Shown in pieces: positions 1 through 8,786 of a DNA stretch of 39,955 bases. Positions within the stretch are counted from its first letter, which is position 1. Each line of letters opens with the position of its first letter. Below the pieces are notes generated by a model. It saw only the letters and a list, made by a program, of their open reading frames with translations. It ran no database searches and had not been told where the DNA came from. A program made the translations under genes and the position numbers. Source of the DNA: Acidimicrobiaceae bacterium (GTDB lineage Bacteria > Actinomycetota > Acidimicrobiia > Acidimicrobiales > MedAcidi-G1); assembly GCA_002726315.1 (NCBI GenBank), contig PBSS01000014.1:1-39955 (forward strand). The letters are read 5' to 3'.

Positions 1-80
1 GGGGTGACCGGGTCGGGATGTATCCAACTGGAGGCTGGAGGCCAAGGGTTGCCCGGTCTGCCGCAAGGAGCGGCCGTCGT

Positions 81-105
81 CCCGGCTGGAGGAGTTCCAG
101 CCGGG
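81..105 (+). promoter_or_regulatory. Hairpin in the pnp leader
   Basis: A perfect 10-bp inverted repeat (CCCGGCTGGA at 81-90, TCCAGCCGGG at 96-105) with a 5-nt loop ends 16 nt before the pnp start codon. No T-run follows, so it is not a classic intrinsic terminator. In E. coli a leader hairpin cut by RNase III underlies PNPase autoregulation, and this hairpin sits in a comparable place. It could instead be the 3' end structure of an upstream gene (often rpsO) lying outside the window. Confidence 0.6.
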
Positions 106-121
106 ATCAAGAGAGGAAACA

Positions 122-2578
122 ATGACTGAAGTAAAGACCGTGTCCCGCACCTTCAGCGGGTCCGAAAAGACAATGTCGTTCGAGGTGGGCCGTCTGGCCG
201 GCCTCGCCGACGGTGCCGTGCTGGCACAAATTGGCAGGTCCACCGTCCTGGTGACCGCCACCGGAGCGAGGTCACCCCGACCGGGTGCGAGCTTCTTCCC
301 GCTTACCGTCGACATCGAGGAGCGGATGTACGCCGCCGGCAAGATCCCCGGCTCGTTCTTCCGTCGTGAGGGCCGTGCGCCCGAGTCGGCGATCCTGACC
401 TGTCGTCTCATCGACCGCCCGCTGCGGCCGATGTTCCCCGACGGGTTCCGCAATGAGGTACACATCGTCGGCACCGTCATGGGCGCCGACATGGAGAACC
501 CACACGATGTCCTGGCCCTGAACGGCGCCTCGGCAGCGTTGATGCTGTCCGGCATTCCGTTCGACGGCCCCATCGGCGCCGTGCGCATCGCATGGTCCGC
601 TGCCGGCGAGTGGATTCCACACCCCACCTATGAAGAGGGCTCTGAATCGGCATTCGAGATGGTCGTGGCTGGTCGCCTGCTCAACGACGGTGACGTCGCC
701 GTGATGATGGTCGAGGCCGGTGGCACCGCATCCACCTACGATGTTTACGAGGCGGGTGCCCCGAAGGTCGATGAGGCAGTACTGGCCGATGGTTTGGAAT
801 TCTCCAAGCAGTACATCCGCGAGGTCATTGAACTGCAGCTTGAGCTCATCAAAGCTGTCGGTGCGCCCGAGACGATGCCCTACGAGGTCACCGTTGACTA
901 CAGCGACGAGATCAGGGCAGCCGTGGAGACCGCTGGTAGGGATCGCATCGCCGAGACCCAGACCATCGCGGTGAAAGCCGATCGTGGTATTGCAGAGGCA
1001 GAAGTCAAAGCCACACTTGTCGAGGAGCTTCTTCCACAGTTCTCGGAGGTAGACGGAGCCGATAGCCAGATCAGTGCCGCTATTAGGTCAGTCACTAAGG
1101 ATGTTGTCAGGGCTCGCATCGTGTCCGAGGGGGTACGCATCGATGGACGTGGAACCTCTGACTTGCGGCCACTCTCGTCTGACGTGGCAGTCATCCCAAC
1201 TGCACACGGTTCAGGTCTGTTCCAGCGGGGGGAGACCCAGGTACTTAACTTCACCACTCTCGGCACCGGCCGCATGGACCAGATGATCGATGGAATTGAC
1301 CCCGTCGACCGCAAGCGCTACATGCACCACTACAACTTCCCCCCGTTTTCAACCGGTGAGACCGGTTTCATGCGTGGTCCGAAGCGACGTGAGATCGGCC
1401 ACGGTGCTCTCGCTGAGCGTGCCCTCGTACCGGTCATTCCAGCTTTCGACGAGTTCCCCTACACACTGCGTCTCGTTTCAGAGGTTCTGTCATCAAACGG
1501 CTCGACATCGATGGCTTCGGTCTGTTCCTCGAGCCTTTCAATGATGGATGCAGGTGTGCCGATTAAGGCTCCTGTTGCCGGAATTGCCATGGGCCTCGTC
1601 TACCTAGATGGTGAGTACGTGACCCTCACGGACATCCTTGGAGCCGAGGACGCCTTTGGCGATATGGACTTCAAGGTGGCTGGTACGGCTGACTTCGTGA
1701 CGGCCCTGCAGCTTGACACCAAGATCGACGGCATTCCCGCTGACGTCCTAGCGGCGGCCCTGAACCAGGCCAAGGAGGCACGTCAGCAGATTTTGGCATC
1801 CATGTCCGAAGCACTGGATGGGCCACGTGATGATGTAGGTGAGAATGCCCCGAAGATTGTCAGCTTTGAGATTCCGATCGAAAAGATCGGTGAGGTCATC
1901 GGCCCGAAGGGCAAGATGATCAACACTATTCAGGCTGAGACTGGTGCCGACATCAGTGTCGATGACGACGGCATGGTAGGCATCGTGTCTGTCGCCTCAC
2001 CCGATCGTGGTGCCGTGGCCGAGGCCGAGCGCCAGATCCAGTTGATCGTGGATCCGCCGACAGCGGAGGTTGGTGCCGTCTACGAAGGTCGTGTCGTGAA
2101 TATCACCAAGTTTGGTGCGTTCGTCAACATCCTTCCCGGCCGGGATGGCCTGGTGCATATCTCCAAGTTGGGTGGTGGTAAGCGCATCAACAAGGTTGAG
2201 GACGTCCTGGAGTTGGGACAAGCCCTGGCGGTTGTCGTCGAGGATGTAGACCCGAACGGAAAGATCTCCTTGATGCTGGCAGGCGATGATCCTGCTGGGG
2301 ATGTTGAAGTTGTTGAAGGAGTCACTGACGATCCTGTCGAGAAGGCCATAGAGGTTGACCTCGATTCGTCCGATAGTGACCCGGCTGACAACGAGATCGG
2401 TACGTCATCCGATGATGACGATGACTACAACAGTGTCGAGGAGGAACCGACTCCTGCTGGCCGGGTCGAGGTTGGCTTTGAAGCGGCGTTTAGTGCCGAA
2501 CTGGAGGCCGTCCACGGCGATCTCGGTGTCGCCGCACCCACGAACCGTGGTGGTGGTCGGCGCAGGCGGAGTCGCTGA
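122..2578 (+). CDS. pnp: Polyribonucleotide nucleotidyltransferase (PNPase)
   Basis: This is the phosphorolytic 3'-5' exoribonuclease of mRNA decay. The protein has two RNase PH-like domains flanking a helical segment, then a KH domain (about residues 580-640, with GEVIGPKGK) and an S1 domain (about 650-722, with FGAFVNILPGRDGLVHISKL). At 818 residues it is about 100 longer than E. coli PNPase. The excess is a C-terminal tail (about 723-818) that is strongly acidic, with a run of five Asp, and ends in a Gly/Arg patch (GGGRRRRSR). The ATG follows GAGAGG by 5 nt. The M16 peptidase gene follows after 53 bp, the usual actinobacterial arrangement. The enzyme identity is certain; a role for the tail is inference. 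Confidence 0.98.
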   Translation: MTEVKTVSRTFSGSEKTMSFEVGRLAGLADGAVLAQIGRSTVLVTATGARSPRPGASFFPLTVDIEERMYAAGKIPGSFFRREGRAPESAILTCRLIDRPLRPMFPDGFRNEVHIVGTVMGADMENPHDVLALNGASAALMLSGIPFDGPIGAVRIAWSAAGEWIPHPTYEEGSESAFEMVVAGRLLNDGDVAVMMVEAGGTASTYDVYEAGAPKVDEAVLADGLEFSKQYIREVIELQLELIKAVGAPETMPYEVTVDYSDEIRAAVETAGRDRIAETQTIAVKADRGIAEAEVKATLVEELLPQFSEVDGADSQISAAIRSVTKDVVRARIVSEGVRIDGRGTSDLRPLSSDVAVIPTAHGSGLFQRGETQVLNFTTLGTGRMDQMIDGIDPVDRKRYMHHYNFPPFSTGETGFMRGPKRREIGHGALAERALVPVIPAFDEFPYTLRLVSEVLSSNGSTSMASVCSSSLSMMDAGVPIKAPVAGIAMGLVYLDGEYVTLTDILGAEDAFGDMDFKVAGTADFVTALQLDTKIDGIPADVLAAALNQAKEARQQILASMSEALDGPRDDVGENAPKIVSFEIPIEKIGEVIGPKGKMINTIQAETGADISVDDDGMVGIVSVASPDRGAVAEAERQIQLIVDPPTAEVGAVYEGRVVNITKFGAFVNILPGRDGLVHISKLGGGKRINKVEDVLELGQALAVVVEDVDPNGKISLMLAGDDPAGDVEVVEGVTDDPVEKAIEVDLDSSDSDPADNEIGTSSDDDDDYNSVEEEPTPAGRVEVGFEAAFSAELEAVHGDLGVAAPTNRGGGRRRRSR

Positions 2579-2631
2579 GCACCAACACTGGCACGGGCTC
2601 TCCACGGGGCCTCAGGTCGGCCACCATTTCG

Positions 2632-3864
2632 GTGGTTGAGTTGACTGCGCCCCCTGACGGCTCCACCGATGGCCCGAGTGTGGTGTCCGAGCGAATGCCG
2701 GATGCCCACTCAGTATCCGTGGGTGTCTGGGTGGGGGTCGGTGGACGTGACGAACACGACAAGATCGCTGGTGCGTCTCACTTCCTCGAACACCTTCTGT
2801 TCAAGGGAACCGACACCAGGTCCTCGCGCTCCATAGCTGAGTTGGTGGATGGCACCGGTGGTGAGATGAATGCCTTCACTGCTAAGGAGTACACGGCCTT
2901 TTACGCACGTGTGCCCGCTGGCGGACAAGAGCTTGCAACTTCGCTGCTGTGTGATGTCATCACCTCTCCTGCTCTTCGCTCCGAGGACGTAGACAGCGAA
3001 CGCCGGGTCATTCTCGAGGAGTTGAACCTGGCAGCCGATGACCCTGACGACGTTGTCGGGAGCCTCCTCTACGAGGAGATGTTTCCAGACCATCCACTCG
3101 GTCGCGAGGTCCTCGGAACCTCAGAATCTGTGATCGCGATGCAGCGAGATGACATCGTTGACTTCCACAACCGCTGGTACAGGTCGCCCAATCTGGTGGT
3201 GGCAGCTGCCGGAGACGTGGATCACACCATGTTGGTTGACCAGGTTTCTGAGGCATTTGGAGACCGCTTAGGGGTTGAGCGCCCGGCCCGTAGCGACCTG
3301 CTCACCGAGGCTGGTGAGGGGCGGTCGGTCTCCCGTCAGACCGAGGCAGTTCATATGGCCTGGGGATGGAGGGGTCTTTGCCGTGATGATCCGAGGCGTC
3401 ACGCTCTTTCCCTTGGGGTCCACGTATTGGGTGGCGGGCTCTCCAGCCGGCTCTTCCAGACGGTCAGGGAGGACCGCGGTCTTGCCTACAGCATCTTTGC
3501 CGGTATGAGTGGCTACCAGGACACGGGCCTTGTGACAGTGAATGCAGGGACGTCTCCTGAAAAGGCAGATGAACTTTCCACCGTCATTGCTGCTGAGGTT
3601 CGTGAGGTGGCAGGCCAGGGGATCACGGCAGAGGAGTTGGAAATTGCCAAGGATGGTTTTGAGGGATCGATCCTGTTGGGTCTCGAGGGTACTGGTAGCC
3701 GGATGGCCAGGCTGGGGACGAGTCAGAGTCTCCTAGGGCGAGTTCTACCGCTAGATGAGTACGTGTTGTTGTTGCGGGAGATAACGCTCGATGATGTGAA
3801 CACGGTTCTTGCCGAGGTCTTCACTCCGGCAGCGACAACTGCACAGGTTGGCCCCTCTCACTGA
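2632..3864 (+). CDS. M16 family zinc metallopeptidase
   Basis: This is a processing-peptidase/insulinase-type protein of 410 residues. It carries the inverted zinc motif HFLEH at residues 50-54 and a downstream EELNLA segment supplying the third ligand (about residue 130). The C-terminal half keeps the second, inactive M16 domain, with a GGGLSSRLFQTVRE segment. The GTG start directly precedes the conserved N-terminal strand (VSERMPDAHSVSVGVWVG), so little can be missing. Its position right after pnp matches the mycobacterial pepR arrangement. The physiological substrate in actinobacteria is not settled, and nothing here indicates one. No signal peptide is visible, so it probably acts in the cytoplasm. 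Confidence 0.93.
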   Translation: MVELTAPPDGSTDGPSVVSERMPDAHSVSVGVWVGVGGRDEHDKIAGASHFLEHLLFKGTDTRSSRSIAELVDGTGGEMNAFTAKEYTAFYARVPAGGQELATSLLCDVITSPALRSEDVDSERRVILEELNLAADDPDDVVGSLLYEEMFPDHPLGREVLGTSESVIAMQRDDIVDFHNRWYRSPNLVVAAAGDVDHTMLVDQVSEAFGDRLGVERPARSDLLTEAGEGRSVSRQTEAVHMAWGWRGLCRDDPRRHALSLGVHVLGGGLSSRLFQTVREDRGLAYSIFAGMSGYQDTGLVTVNAGTSPEKADELSTVIAAEVREVAGQGITAEELEIAKDGFEGSILLGLEGTGSRMARLGTSQSLLGRVLPLDEYVLLLREITLDDVNTVLAEVFTPAATTAQVGPSH

Positions 3865-3909
3865 GCACTGTTTCGTATAACCGGTTCCTCTGGCTGAGCT
3901 GCCGACCGC

Positions 3910-3915
3910 TAGCCT
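3910..3915 (+). promoter_or_regulatory. -10 box for leaderless dapB
   Basis: TAGCCT lies exactly 7 nt before the dapB ATG, which would put the transcription start at or next to the A of the start codon. No Shine-Dalgarno sequence precedes the ATG. The same box and spacing recur at four other genes in this window (see findings). Confidence 0.65.
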
Positions 3916-3922
3916 CGGTGGT

Positions 3923-4717
3923 ATGAGCGAAATTGCAGATCGATCCGCCGGAGGGATCCGTGTTGGGGTGATAGGTGCGGGAGGCCGAATGGGTGCTGCT
4001 GTGTGTGAAGCAGTTGCCGGTGCCGACGACATGGCCCTCGTTGTGGCTGTAGCTCCGTCTGCAGTTGGTGAGGCCCTAAACGGTGTGACCGTCGAGAAGG
4101 AGATCGGGGGCATGGTTGACGCGGACATCGACGTTGCTGTCGACTTCAGCACTGCGGATGCCAGTCGACAGAACCTTCCGGTACTCGCCAGTGCAGGTGT
4201 ACACGCAGTCGTCGGCACCTCTGGTCTGACAGATGACGACCTGTTAGAACTCCAGTCGGTATTCACAGCGAGCAACTGTCTGGTGGTGTCCAACTTCGCC
4301 ATTGGTGCCGTTTTGATGCAGCGCTTCGCTGAGATAGCGGCACCGTGGTTCGAGACCGCCGAGGTGATCGAGTTTCACCATGACCAAAAGGTTGACGCTC
4401 CGTCGGGAACAGCCTTGTCCACGGTTGAGCGCATGGCTGCAGCTTCAACTGACTGGGTAGAAGATCCGACTAGGTACGAGGTGATATCGGGTGTCCGCGG
4501 CGGCATTGGACCCGCCGACATCAGGATCCATTCAGTACGTATGCGCGGAATGGTTGCTCATCAGGAAGTCGTGCTTGGTACGACCGGGCAGACGCTAGTA
4601 ATAAGACACGACACCACAGATCGCGGTTCGTTCATGCCCGGCGTCCTACTGGCCGTTCGCAGCATCGCAGGTCTGTCCAGTGTGACAGTCGGCCTAGATG
4701 GCCTGTTGGGGCTCTAA
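3923..4717 (+). CDS. dapB: 4-hydroxy-tetrahydrodipicolinate reductase
   Basis: The enzyme performs the NAD(P)H-dependent reduction that follows DapA in the diaminopimelate/lysine pathway. Its 264 residues fit the family. The nucleotide-binding motif GVIGAGGRMG is at residues 15-24. The catalytic signature EFHHDQKVDAPSGTA starts at residue 150, with His152, His153 and Lys156 as the expected catalytic and substrate residues. The ATG at 3923 is supported by the 7-nt spacing from TAGCCT and by the conserved Rossmann strand starting a few residues in. It is separated from dapA by two unrelated genes. Its stop codon is 13 bp before the preferred start of the SURF1 gene, so the two may be cotranscribed. 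Confidence 0.97.
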   Translation: MSEIADRSAGGIRVGVIGAGGRMGAAVCEAVAGADDMALVVAVAPSAVGEALNGVTVEKEIGGMVDADIDVAVDFSTADASRQNLPVLASAGVHAVVGTSGLTDDDLLELQSVFTASNCLVVSNFAIGAVLMQRFAEIAAPWFETAEVIEFHHDQKVDAPSGTALSTVERMAAASTDWVEDPTRYEVISGVRGGIGPADIRIHSVRMRGMVAHQEVVLGTTGQTLVIRHDTTDRGSFMPGVLLAVRSIAGLSSVTVGLDGLLGL

Positions 4718-4730
4718 GGCCCCACACCGA

Positions 4731-5456
4731 GTGCCTGTCAGCCAACTCCTGCGTCCTGCGTGGCTACTCACCCATCTGCTGGTGGTGGCCGCGATCTTCG
4801 TGATGACCGGCCTAGGGATATGGCAGTTACGTCGCCTTGATGACCGTCAGACAGAGAACAAACTCATAGAGGAGCGCATGGCCCAGCCTGCAGGGGCGCT
4901 CCTAGAGGTAGTCGATCTTGCTGAGCCCGAAGCCTCCGTCCACATGACCGTTGAGGCCTCGGGGATCTTTGAACCAGGAAAGGAGGTGTATGTGGCGAAC
5001 CGCACCCGTGATGGTCGACCTGGTGTAAATGTGGTGACTCTTTTCGAGTTTGATTCTGGTGCCTTGGCGGTAGATCGTGGGTTCCTGCCTAGGCAGGCGT
5101 ATCTCGGTGGCGATTACAGGTACTGGGCAACACCAGGAGATGAGGTGATCGTGACCGGGCAGGTTCGGACAACTCGAAATAGTCGAGGAGGGATCGGTGA
5201 CGAGATAGACGTGATCGACTTGGCCAAACTCTCAGAACACTGGACAGTGCCCTTGTTGCCCGTGTACATCGAGGCTATTTCTGGTGCGACTGTTGCCGAC
5301 TACCCCCTAGGTCCCCAACTTCCCGACCTTACCGGCGGCCCTCACCTCGGATACGCCGTCCAGTGGTTCGTGTTCGCGGTGATCGCCCTGATCGGTTACC
5401 CGCTGGTGCTAACTCGAATAGCCAGAGACGTCCGGCTCGGGGTTGAAGCCACCTAA
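4731..5456 (+). CDS. SURF1-like cytochrome oxidase assembly protein
   Basis: This is a SURF1-family membrane protein, expected to help assemble haem-copper cytochrome c oxidase. It has an N-terminal membrane segment followed by the family hallmark GLGIWQLRRLDDR, an extracytoplasmic middle domain of about 170 residues, and a second membrane segment beginning at GYAVQWFVFAVIALIG, where the family's Gly-Tyr...Gln-Trp-Phe pattern is seen. I prefer the GTG at 4731, because conserved sequence begins there. An ATG at 4698 would add 11 residues and overlap dapB by 20 bp. It implies an aerobic electron transport chain; no oxidase subunits are in the window. Confidence 0.88.
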   Translation: MPVSQLLRPAWLLTHLLVVAAIFVMTGLGIWQLRRLDDRQTENKLIEERMAQPAGALLEVVDLAEPEASVHMTVEASGIFEPGKEVYVANRTRDGRPGVNVVTLFEFDSGALAVDRGFLPRQAYLGGDYRYWATPGDEVIVTGQVRTTRNSRGGIGDEIDVIDLAKLSEHWTVPLLPVYIEAISGATVADYPLGPQLPDLTGGPHLGYAVQWFVFAVIALIGYPLVLTRIARDVRLGVEAT

Positions 5457-5467
5457 CGGCCAGTTGC

Positions 5468-5473
5468 TAGCGT
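5468..5473 (+). promoter_or_regulatory. -10 box for a leaderless gene
   Basis: TAGCGT ends 7 nt before the ATG at 5481, the same spacing as at dapB. An in-frame GTG at 5472 lies inside the box, so the box argues for the ATG. Confidence 0.55.
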
Positions 5474-5480
5474 GGACACT

Positions 5481-6131
5481 ATGCCACACCAGAGCCATCC
5501 GGAGGTACGCGTCCTGCATTCGCTACGCGTTCGGGGGTTCAGTGCTGCCCACCTGGTGGCTGACGCCACCATCATGGAGATTCCCGAAGTCGAGGGATGG
5601 CTTGTCCACTTGGAGTCGACAGGAGATGTTCGTTACAGGGAAGGCCGGATGTCAGGATGGATGCTTACGACCGAGGGCAGGAGTCGGGCCGAGTCGCTTC
5701 TTGAAGAAGAACTTGAAGCATCAGGCTGTCGCGACGGAGTTCACTCCGCCTATCAGGACTTCCTTGCCGTTAACCACGGATTCCTGGAGTTGTGCACCGA
5801 CTGGCAGTTGCGGACACCAGCCCATGATCCGACTGGCGAAAAGGTCGTCAACGACCACTCCGACCCAGACCACGATGCGGCGGTGATCGGCCGCTTGGTT
5901 GAGGTCAACGAGGTGGTTCAGCCGATCGCATCTGAGTTGGCGACCCTCCTGCACCGTTTTGACGGCTACGGTCGACGGTTTGGAGATGCACTGGAGCGCG
6001 TTCGGGCTGGAGACCATGATTGGTTCACGAAGCCGATGATCGAGTCGTATCACACGGTCTGGTTCGAGTTACACGAAAATTTCCTTGCGACCCTTGGGAT
6101 ACCGAGGGCAAGCGAGGCACAGGCCATCTGA
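5481..6131 (+). CDS. Conserved unknown protein, winged-helix-like N-terminus
   Basis: I do not recognise a named function. The 216-residue product has an N-terminal part of about 70 residues that reads like a winged helix: a helix, then EIPEVEGWLVHLESTGDVRY, then a strand pair ending in WMLTTEGRSRAESLL. This resembles the N-terminal part of MarR/PadR-type regulators. The remainder is mostly helical and rich in Asp, Glu, His and Trp, with NHGFLELCTDWQLR and a C-terminal MIESYHTVWFELHENFLATLG segment. There is no signal peptide or membrane segment. I recall similar proteins in other actinobacteria, but no tested role. It lies between the SURF1 gene and dapA, which begins 21 bp after its stop. 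The start at 5481 rests on the promoter spacing. Confidence 0.8.
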   Translation: MPHQSHPEVRVLHSLRVRGFSAAHLVADATIMEIPEVEGWLVHLESTGDVRYREGRMSGWMLTTEGRSRAESLLEEELEASGCRDGVHSAYQDFLAVNHGFLELCTDWQLRTPAHDPTGEKVVNDHSDPDHDAAVIGRLVEVNEVVQPIASELATLLHRFDGYGRRFGDALERVRAGDHDWFTKPMIESYHTVWFELHENFLATLGIPRASEAQAI

Positions 6132-6152
6132 CGGAGGCTGGAGAGGATCTTG

Positions 6153-7040
6153 ATGGAACCCAGGTTCGGACGTGTACTGACCGCCATGATCAGCCCCTTT
6201 GCCTCCGACGGCACCCTGGACCTAGAGGGCGCTGTGACCCTTGCCAAGTGGTTGGAGGAGCAGGGAAACGACGGCCTGGTACTGGCCGGGACCACCGGCG
6301 AGTCTCCGACCCTTACCCAAGATGAGCAGGTCGAAATAATCGCTGCAGTCAGTGAGGCCGTGGATATTCCGGTTGTAGCCGGGGCCGGCAGTAACGACAC
6401 AAGGTCTGCTGTCAGTAACGCCGAGAGGTGTGCCGAGGCTGGCGCCGCCGGCATCTTGGATGTAACCCCTTACTACAACAGGCCATCACAGGCCGGGCTG
6501 ATCGAACACTTTAGGACCACGGCTTCTTCCACGGACCTACCGGTGATGCTCTATGACATCCCACCCAGGTCGGGCCGCAAGATTGAGACCGACACGATTC
6601 TGAGGCTCGCTGACGAGGTCGACAACATCGTTGCGGTAAAGGATGCCGCCGGTGACGTGGCTGAGACGGCGCGCCTGATAGCTGCCGCCCCTGATGGCTT
6701 TGAGGTCTACAGCGGCGAGGACTGCCTCACGCTCTCGCTTTTGGCTGTTGGCGCAGTGGGAACAGTGAGTGTGGCGTCGCACTGGTGCACCCCTGAGACC
6801 TCGTTGATGATGGAAGCCTTCTTCAGCGGGGATGTTGCCGGGGCCGCAGCAATCAACCGTAGGTTGATTCCTTCCTACGACTTTGAGTCGGGTGACCTCC
6901 GACCCAACCCGGTTCCAACCAAGGCCATGATGAAAGTCTTGGGCCTTCCCGGCGGCGACTGCCGTCTCCCGATGGGACCTGAACCCGATGGCCTTCAAGA
7001 CGAGGCCCGTCGGGTGCTCGTGGGTCTCGGCCGCGGCTGA
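6153..7040 (+). CDS. dapA: 4-hydroxy-tetrahydrodipicolinate synthase
   Basis: The enzyme condenses pyruvate with aspartate semialdehyde, the committed step of diaminopimelate and lysine synthesis. The 295 residues fit the family. GTTGESPTLTQDEQ is the substrate-binding loop, the catalytic Tyr is in VMLYDIPPRSG (about residue 134), and the Schiff-base Lys163 is in VAVKDAAGD. The ATG at 6153 follows GAGAGG by 6 nt; a TTG immediately upstream (6150) is a less likely start. The RNase J gene begins 29 bp downstream, the same dapA-rnj order as in mycobacteria. Confidence 0.97.
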   Translation: MEPRFGRVLTAMISPFASDGTLDLEGAVTLAKWLEEQGNDGLVLAGTTGESPTLTQDEQVEIIAAVSEAVDIPVVAGAGSNDTRSAVSNAERCAEAGAAGILDVTPYYNRPSQAGLIEHFRTTASSTDLPVMLYDIPPRSGRKIETDTILRLADEVDNIVAVKDAAGDVAETARLIAAAPDGFEVYSGEDCLTLSLLAVGAVGTVSVASHWCTPETSLMMEAFFSGDVAGAAAINRRLIPSYDFESGDLRPNPVPTKAMMKVLGLPGGDCRLPMGPEPDGLQDEARRVLVGLGRG

Positions 7041-7069
7041 GGCTGCTTCGGGCAACCCGAGACACGACC

Positions 7070-8725
7070 TTGGCAGCACCCGTACACCTGACGTTCTTGG
7101 GCGGTCTCGGTGAGATCGGCCGTAACTGTGCCGCTCTGGAGGCAAACGGTCGAATCGTCATATTGGACTGTGGCCAACTGTTCCCTGATGACCTCCCGGG
7201 GGTCGACGCTGTACTTCCCGACTTCACGTGGCTGCGGGAGAGGGCAGACCGCATAGAGGCCTGCATTGTCACCCATGCCCATGAGGATCACATCGGCGGT
7301 CTTCCTTACCTGCTCTCGGAGATGTCGTTTCCGATCTACGGGTCGCCGTTCACACTTGGAATGGTGAGTGGAAAACTAAGGGCTGCCGGTGTGTCTGTAC
7401 CAGAACTTGTTGAACTCCATGATCACGAAAGGCACAAGATTGGGCCGTTTGACTGTGAGTTTCTGCCAGTTACCCATTCGACCCCGAGTGGCCTGATGAC
7501 GCTGTTTGGTACACCGCAGGGTCAGATTCTTCATTCCAGCGACTTCAAGTTGGATGACAGTCCCATTGACGGACGGGTGACTGACCTGCCTCGGTTGCGG
7601 GAACTCGCTGCCGGAGATGGGATACGCCTCCTGTTGGCGGACTCGACCAATGCTGGCTCAGCCGGTGCGTCCAGTTCCGAGTCCGAGATAGGCCCGGTTC
7701 TGTTGTCGGTCTTCGAGGAGCATGCGGGTCGCCGCATCATCGTGGGAGCGTTTTCCAGTCACGTGCATAGGATCCAGCAAATCGTCGATGCCGTAGTGGC
7801 AACAGGCCGCCGCTTGGTGGTTTTGGGCCCGTCGATGGTGCGAAATGTAGGACTCGCGCGAGATCTGGGTCTGTTGAAGATTCCAGAGGCCGTATTCGCT
7901 ACGGAGGATGATCTGGGTGACCTGGATCCTGCTCAGACCTGCATTGTTTGCACTGGGTCACAGGGTGAGACCAGGGCAGCACTTTCGCTGATGGGACAGG
8001 GGCGTCACCGCTTTGTGACCATCGGCGACATGGACACCGTGGTCTTTTCGTCACATCCGATTCCGGGAAATGAGGCCGGCATTGGGCGCCTCCACAACGC
8101 GCTGGCCCGCAGGGGTGCACAACTGGTTCACAGCGGCCAGATCGGCATCCACACGACCGGGCACGGTAAGGCTGAGGAACTCATGGCATTACACAACGCG
8201 GCTGACCCCGACCTGTTCATTCCAGTCCACGGCGAGTACTCACACCTTGTCGCACACCACGAGTTGGCATTGGAGCGCGGCATGCCTGCCGATCGGGTGC
8301 TGCGGTGTACCGATGGCGACCGTGTGGTCCTTGATGACGATGGAATTTCACATAGTGGGCGTGTTCCAGACACCTATGTGATGGTCGATGAATCAGGCAA
8401 CCCGGTGAGCGACGACTTGGTTGAGGAGAGGCGCAAGCTCGCGGGTGAGGGTTTTGTCGTCGTGAGAGTGGTTGTCGACGGTCGAAAAGGGCGACTGGTA
8501 GGTGAGCCCTTCGTTGAGACAAGGGGCTGGGTTGAACCGTCGGAGCATGACAGCTGGTGTCGTGAGGTGGCCGAGGCGGTTTCTGGTGCGCTGAAGCCGG
8601 TCGTTGCCGAAGGGGAACGGGACTCCAAGGAATTGGCTCGCCTAGCGCGGCGGGCTACTGGCCGCCTGGTGTCGCGCCGGACCGGTCGACGCCCCGCCCT
8701 TGTGCCGGTAGTGGAGGTCCGCTGA
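7070..8725 (+). CDS. rnj: Ribonuclease J
   Basis: This metallo-beta-lactamase/beta-CASP ribonuclease combines 5'-3' exonuclease and endonuclease activity in mRNA decay and rRNA maturation. The zinc motif HAHEDH is at residues 69-74, preceded by the family N-terminus LGGLGEIGRN. VTHSTPSG and SSDFKLDDSP continue the active site. The beta-CASP domain includes SSHVHRIQQ and the later SSHPIPGNE and PVHGEYSHL segments. The 551 residues fit actinobacterial RNase J. The start is TTG at 7070, the only start that keeps the conserved N-terminal strand without a long extension. With pnp it gives this window two major RNA-decay nucleases. Confidence 0.97.
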   Translation: MAAPVHLTFLGGLGEIGRNCAALEANGRIVILDCGQLFPDDLPGVDAVLPDFTWLRERADRIEACIVTHAHEDHIGGLPYLLSEMSFPIYGSPFTLGMVSGKLRAAGVSVPELVELHDHERHKIGPFDCEFLPVTHSTPSGLMTLFGTPQGQILHSSDFKLDDSPIDGRVTDLPRLRELAAGDGIRLLLADSTNAGSAGASSSESEIGPVLLSVFEEHAGRRIIVGAFSSHVHRIQQIVDAVVATGRRLVVLGPSMVRNVGLARDLGLLKIPEAVFATEDDLGDLDPAQTCIVCTGSQGETRAALSLMGQGRHRFVTIGDMDTVVFSSHPIPGNEAGIGRLHNALARRGAQLVHSGQIGIHTTGHGKAEELMALHNAADPDLFIPVHGEYSHLVAHHELALERGMPADRVLRCTDGDRVVLDDDGISHSGRVPDTYVMVDESGNPVSDDLVEERRKLAGEGFVVVRVVVDGRKGRLVGEPFVETRGWVEPSEHDSWCREVAEAVSGALKPVVAEGERDSKELARLARRATGRLVSRRTGRRPALVPVVEVR

Positions 8726-8771
8726 CGCGTTCCGACCTTGGACGTGCACCAGCGGGGTCACTGGCCGGTGG

Positions 8772-8777
8772 TACGTT
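8772..8777 (+). promoter_or_regulatory. Possible -10 box for ftsK
   Basis: TACGTT lies 9 nt upstream of the GTG start and no ribosome binding site is seen, so a leaderless or nearly leaderless transcript is plausible. The spacing is longer than in the best examples. Confidence 0.35.
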
Positions 8778-8786
8778 GAGGCTGCC

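Noticed and set aside
272-622. Antisense reading frames inside pnp and other core genes
   Set aside because: They lie entirely opposite well-identified genes, have no recognisable domains and reflect the codon composition of the real gene.
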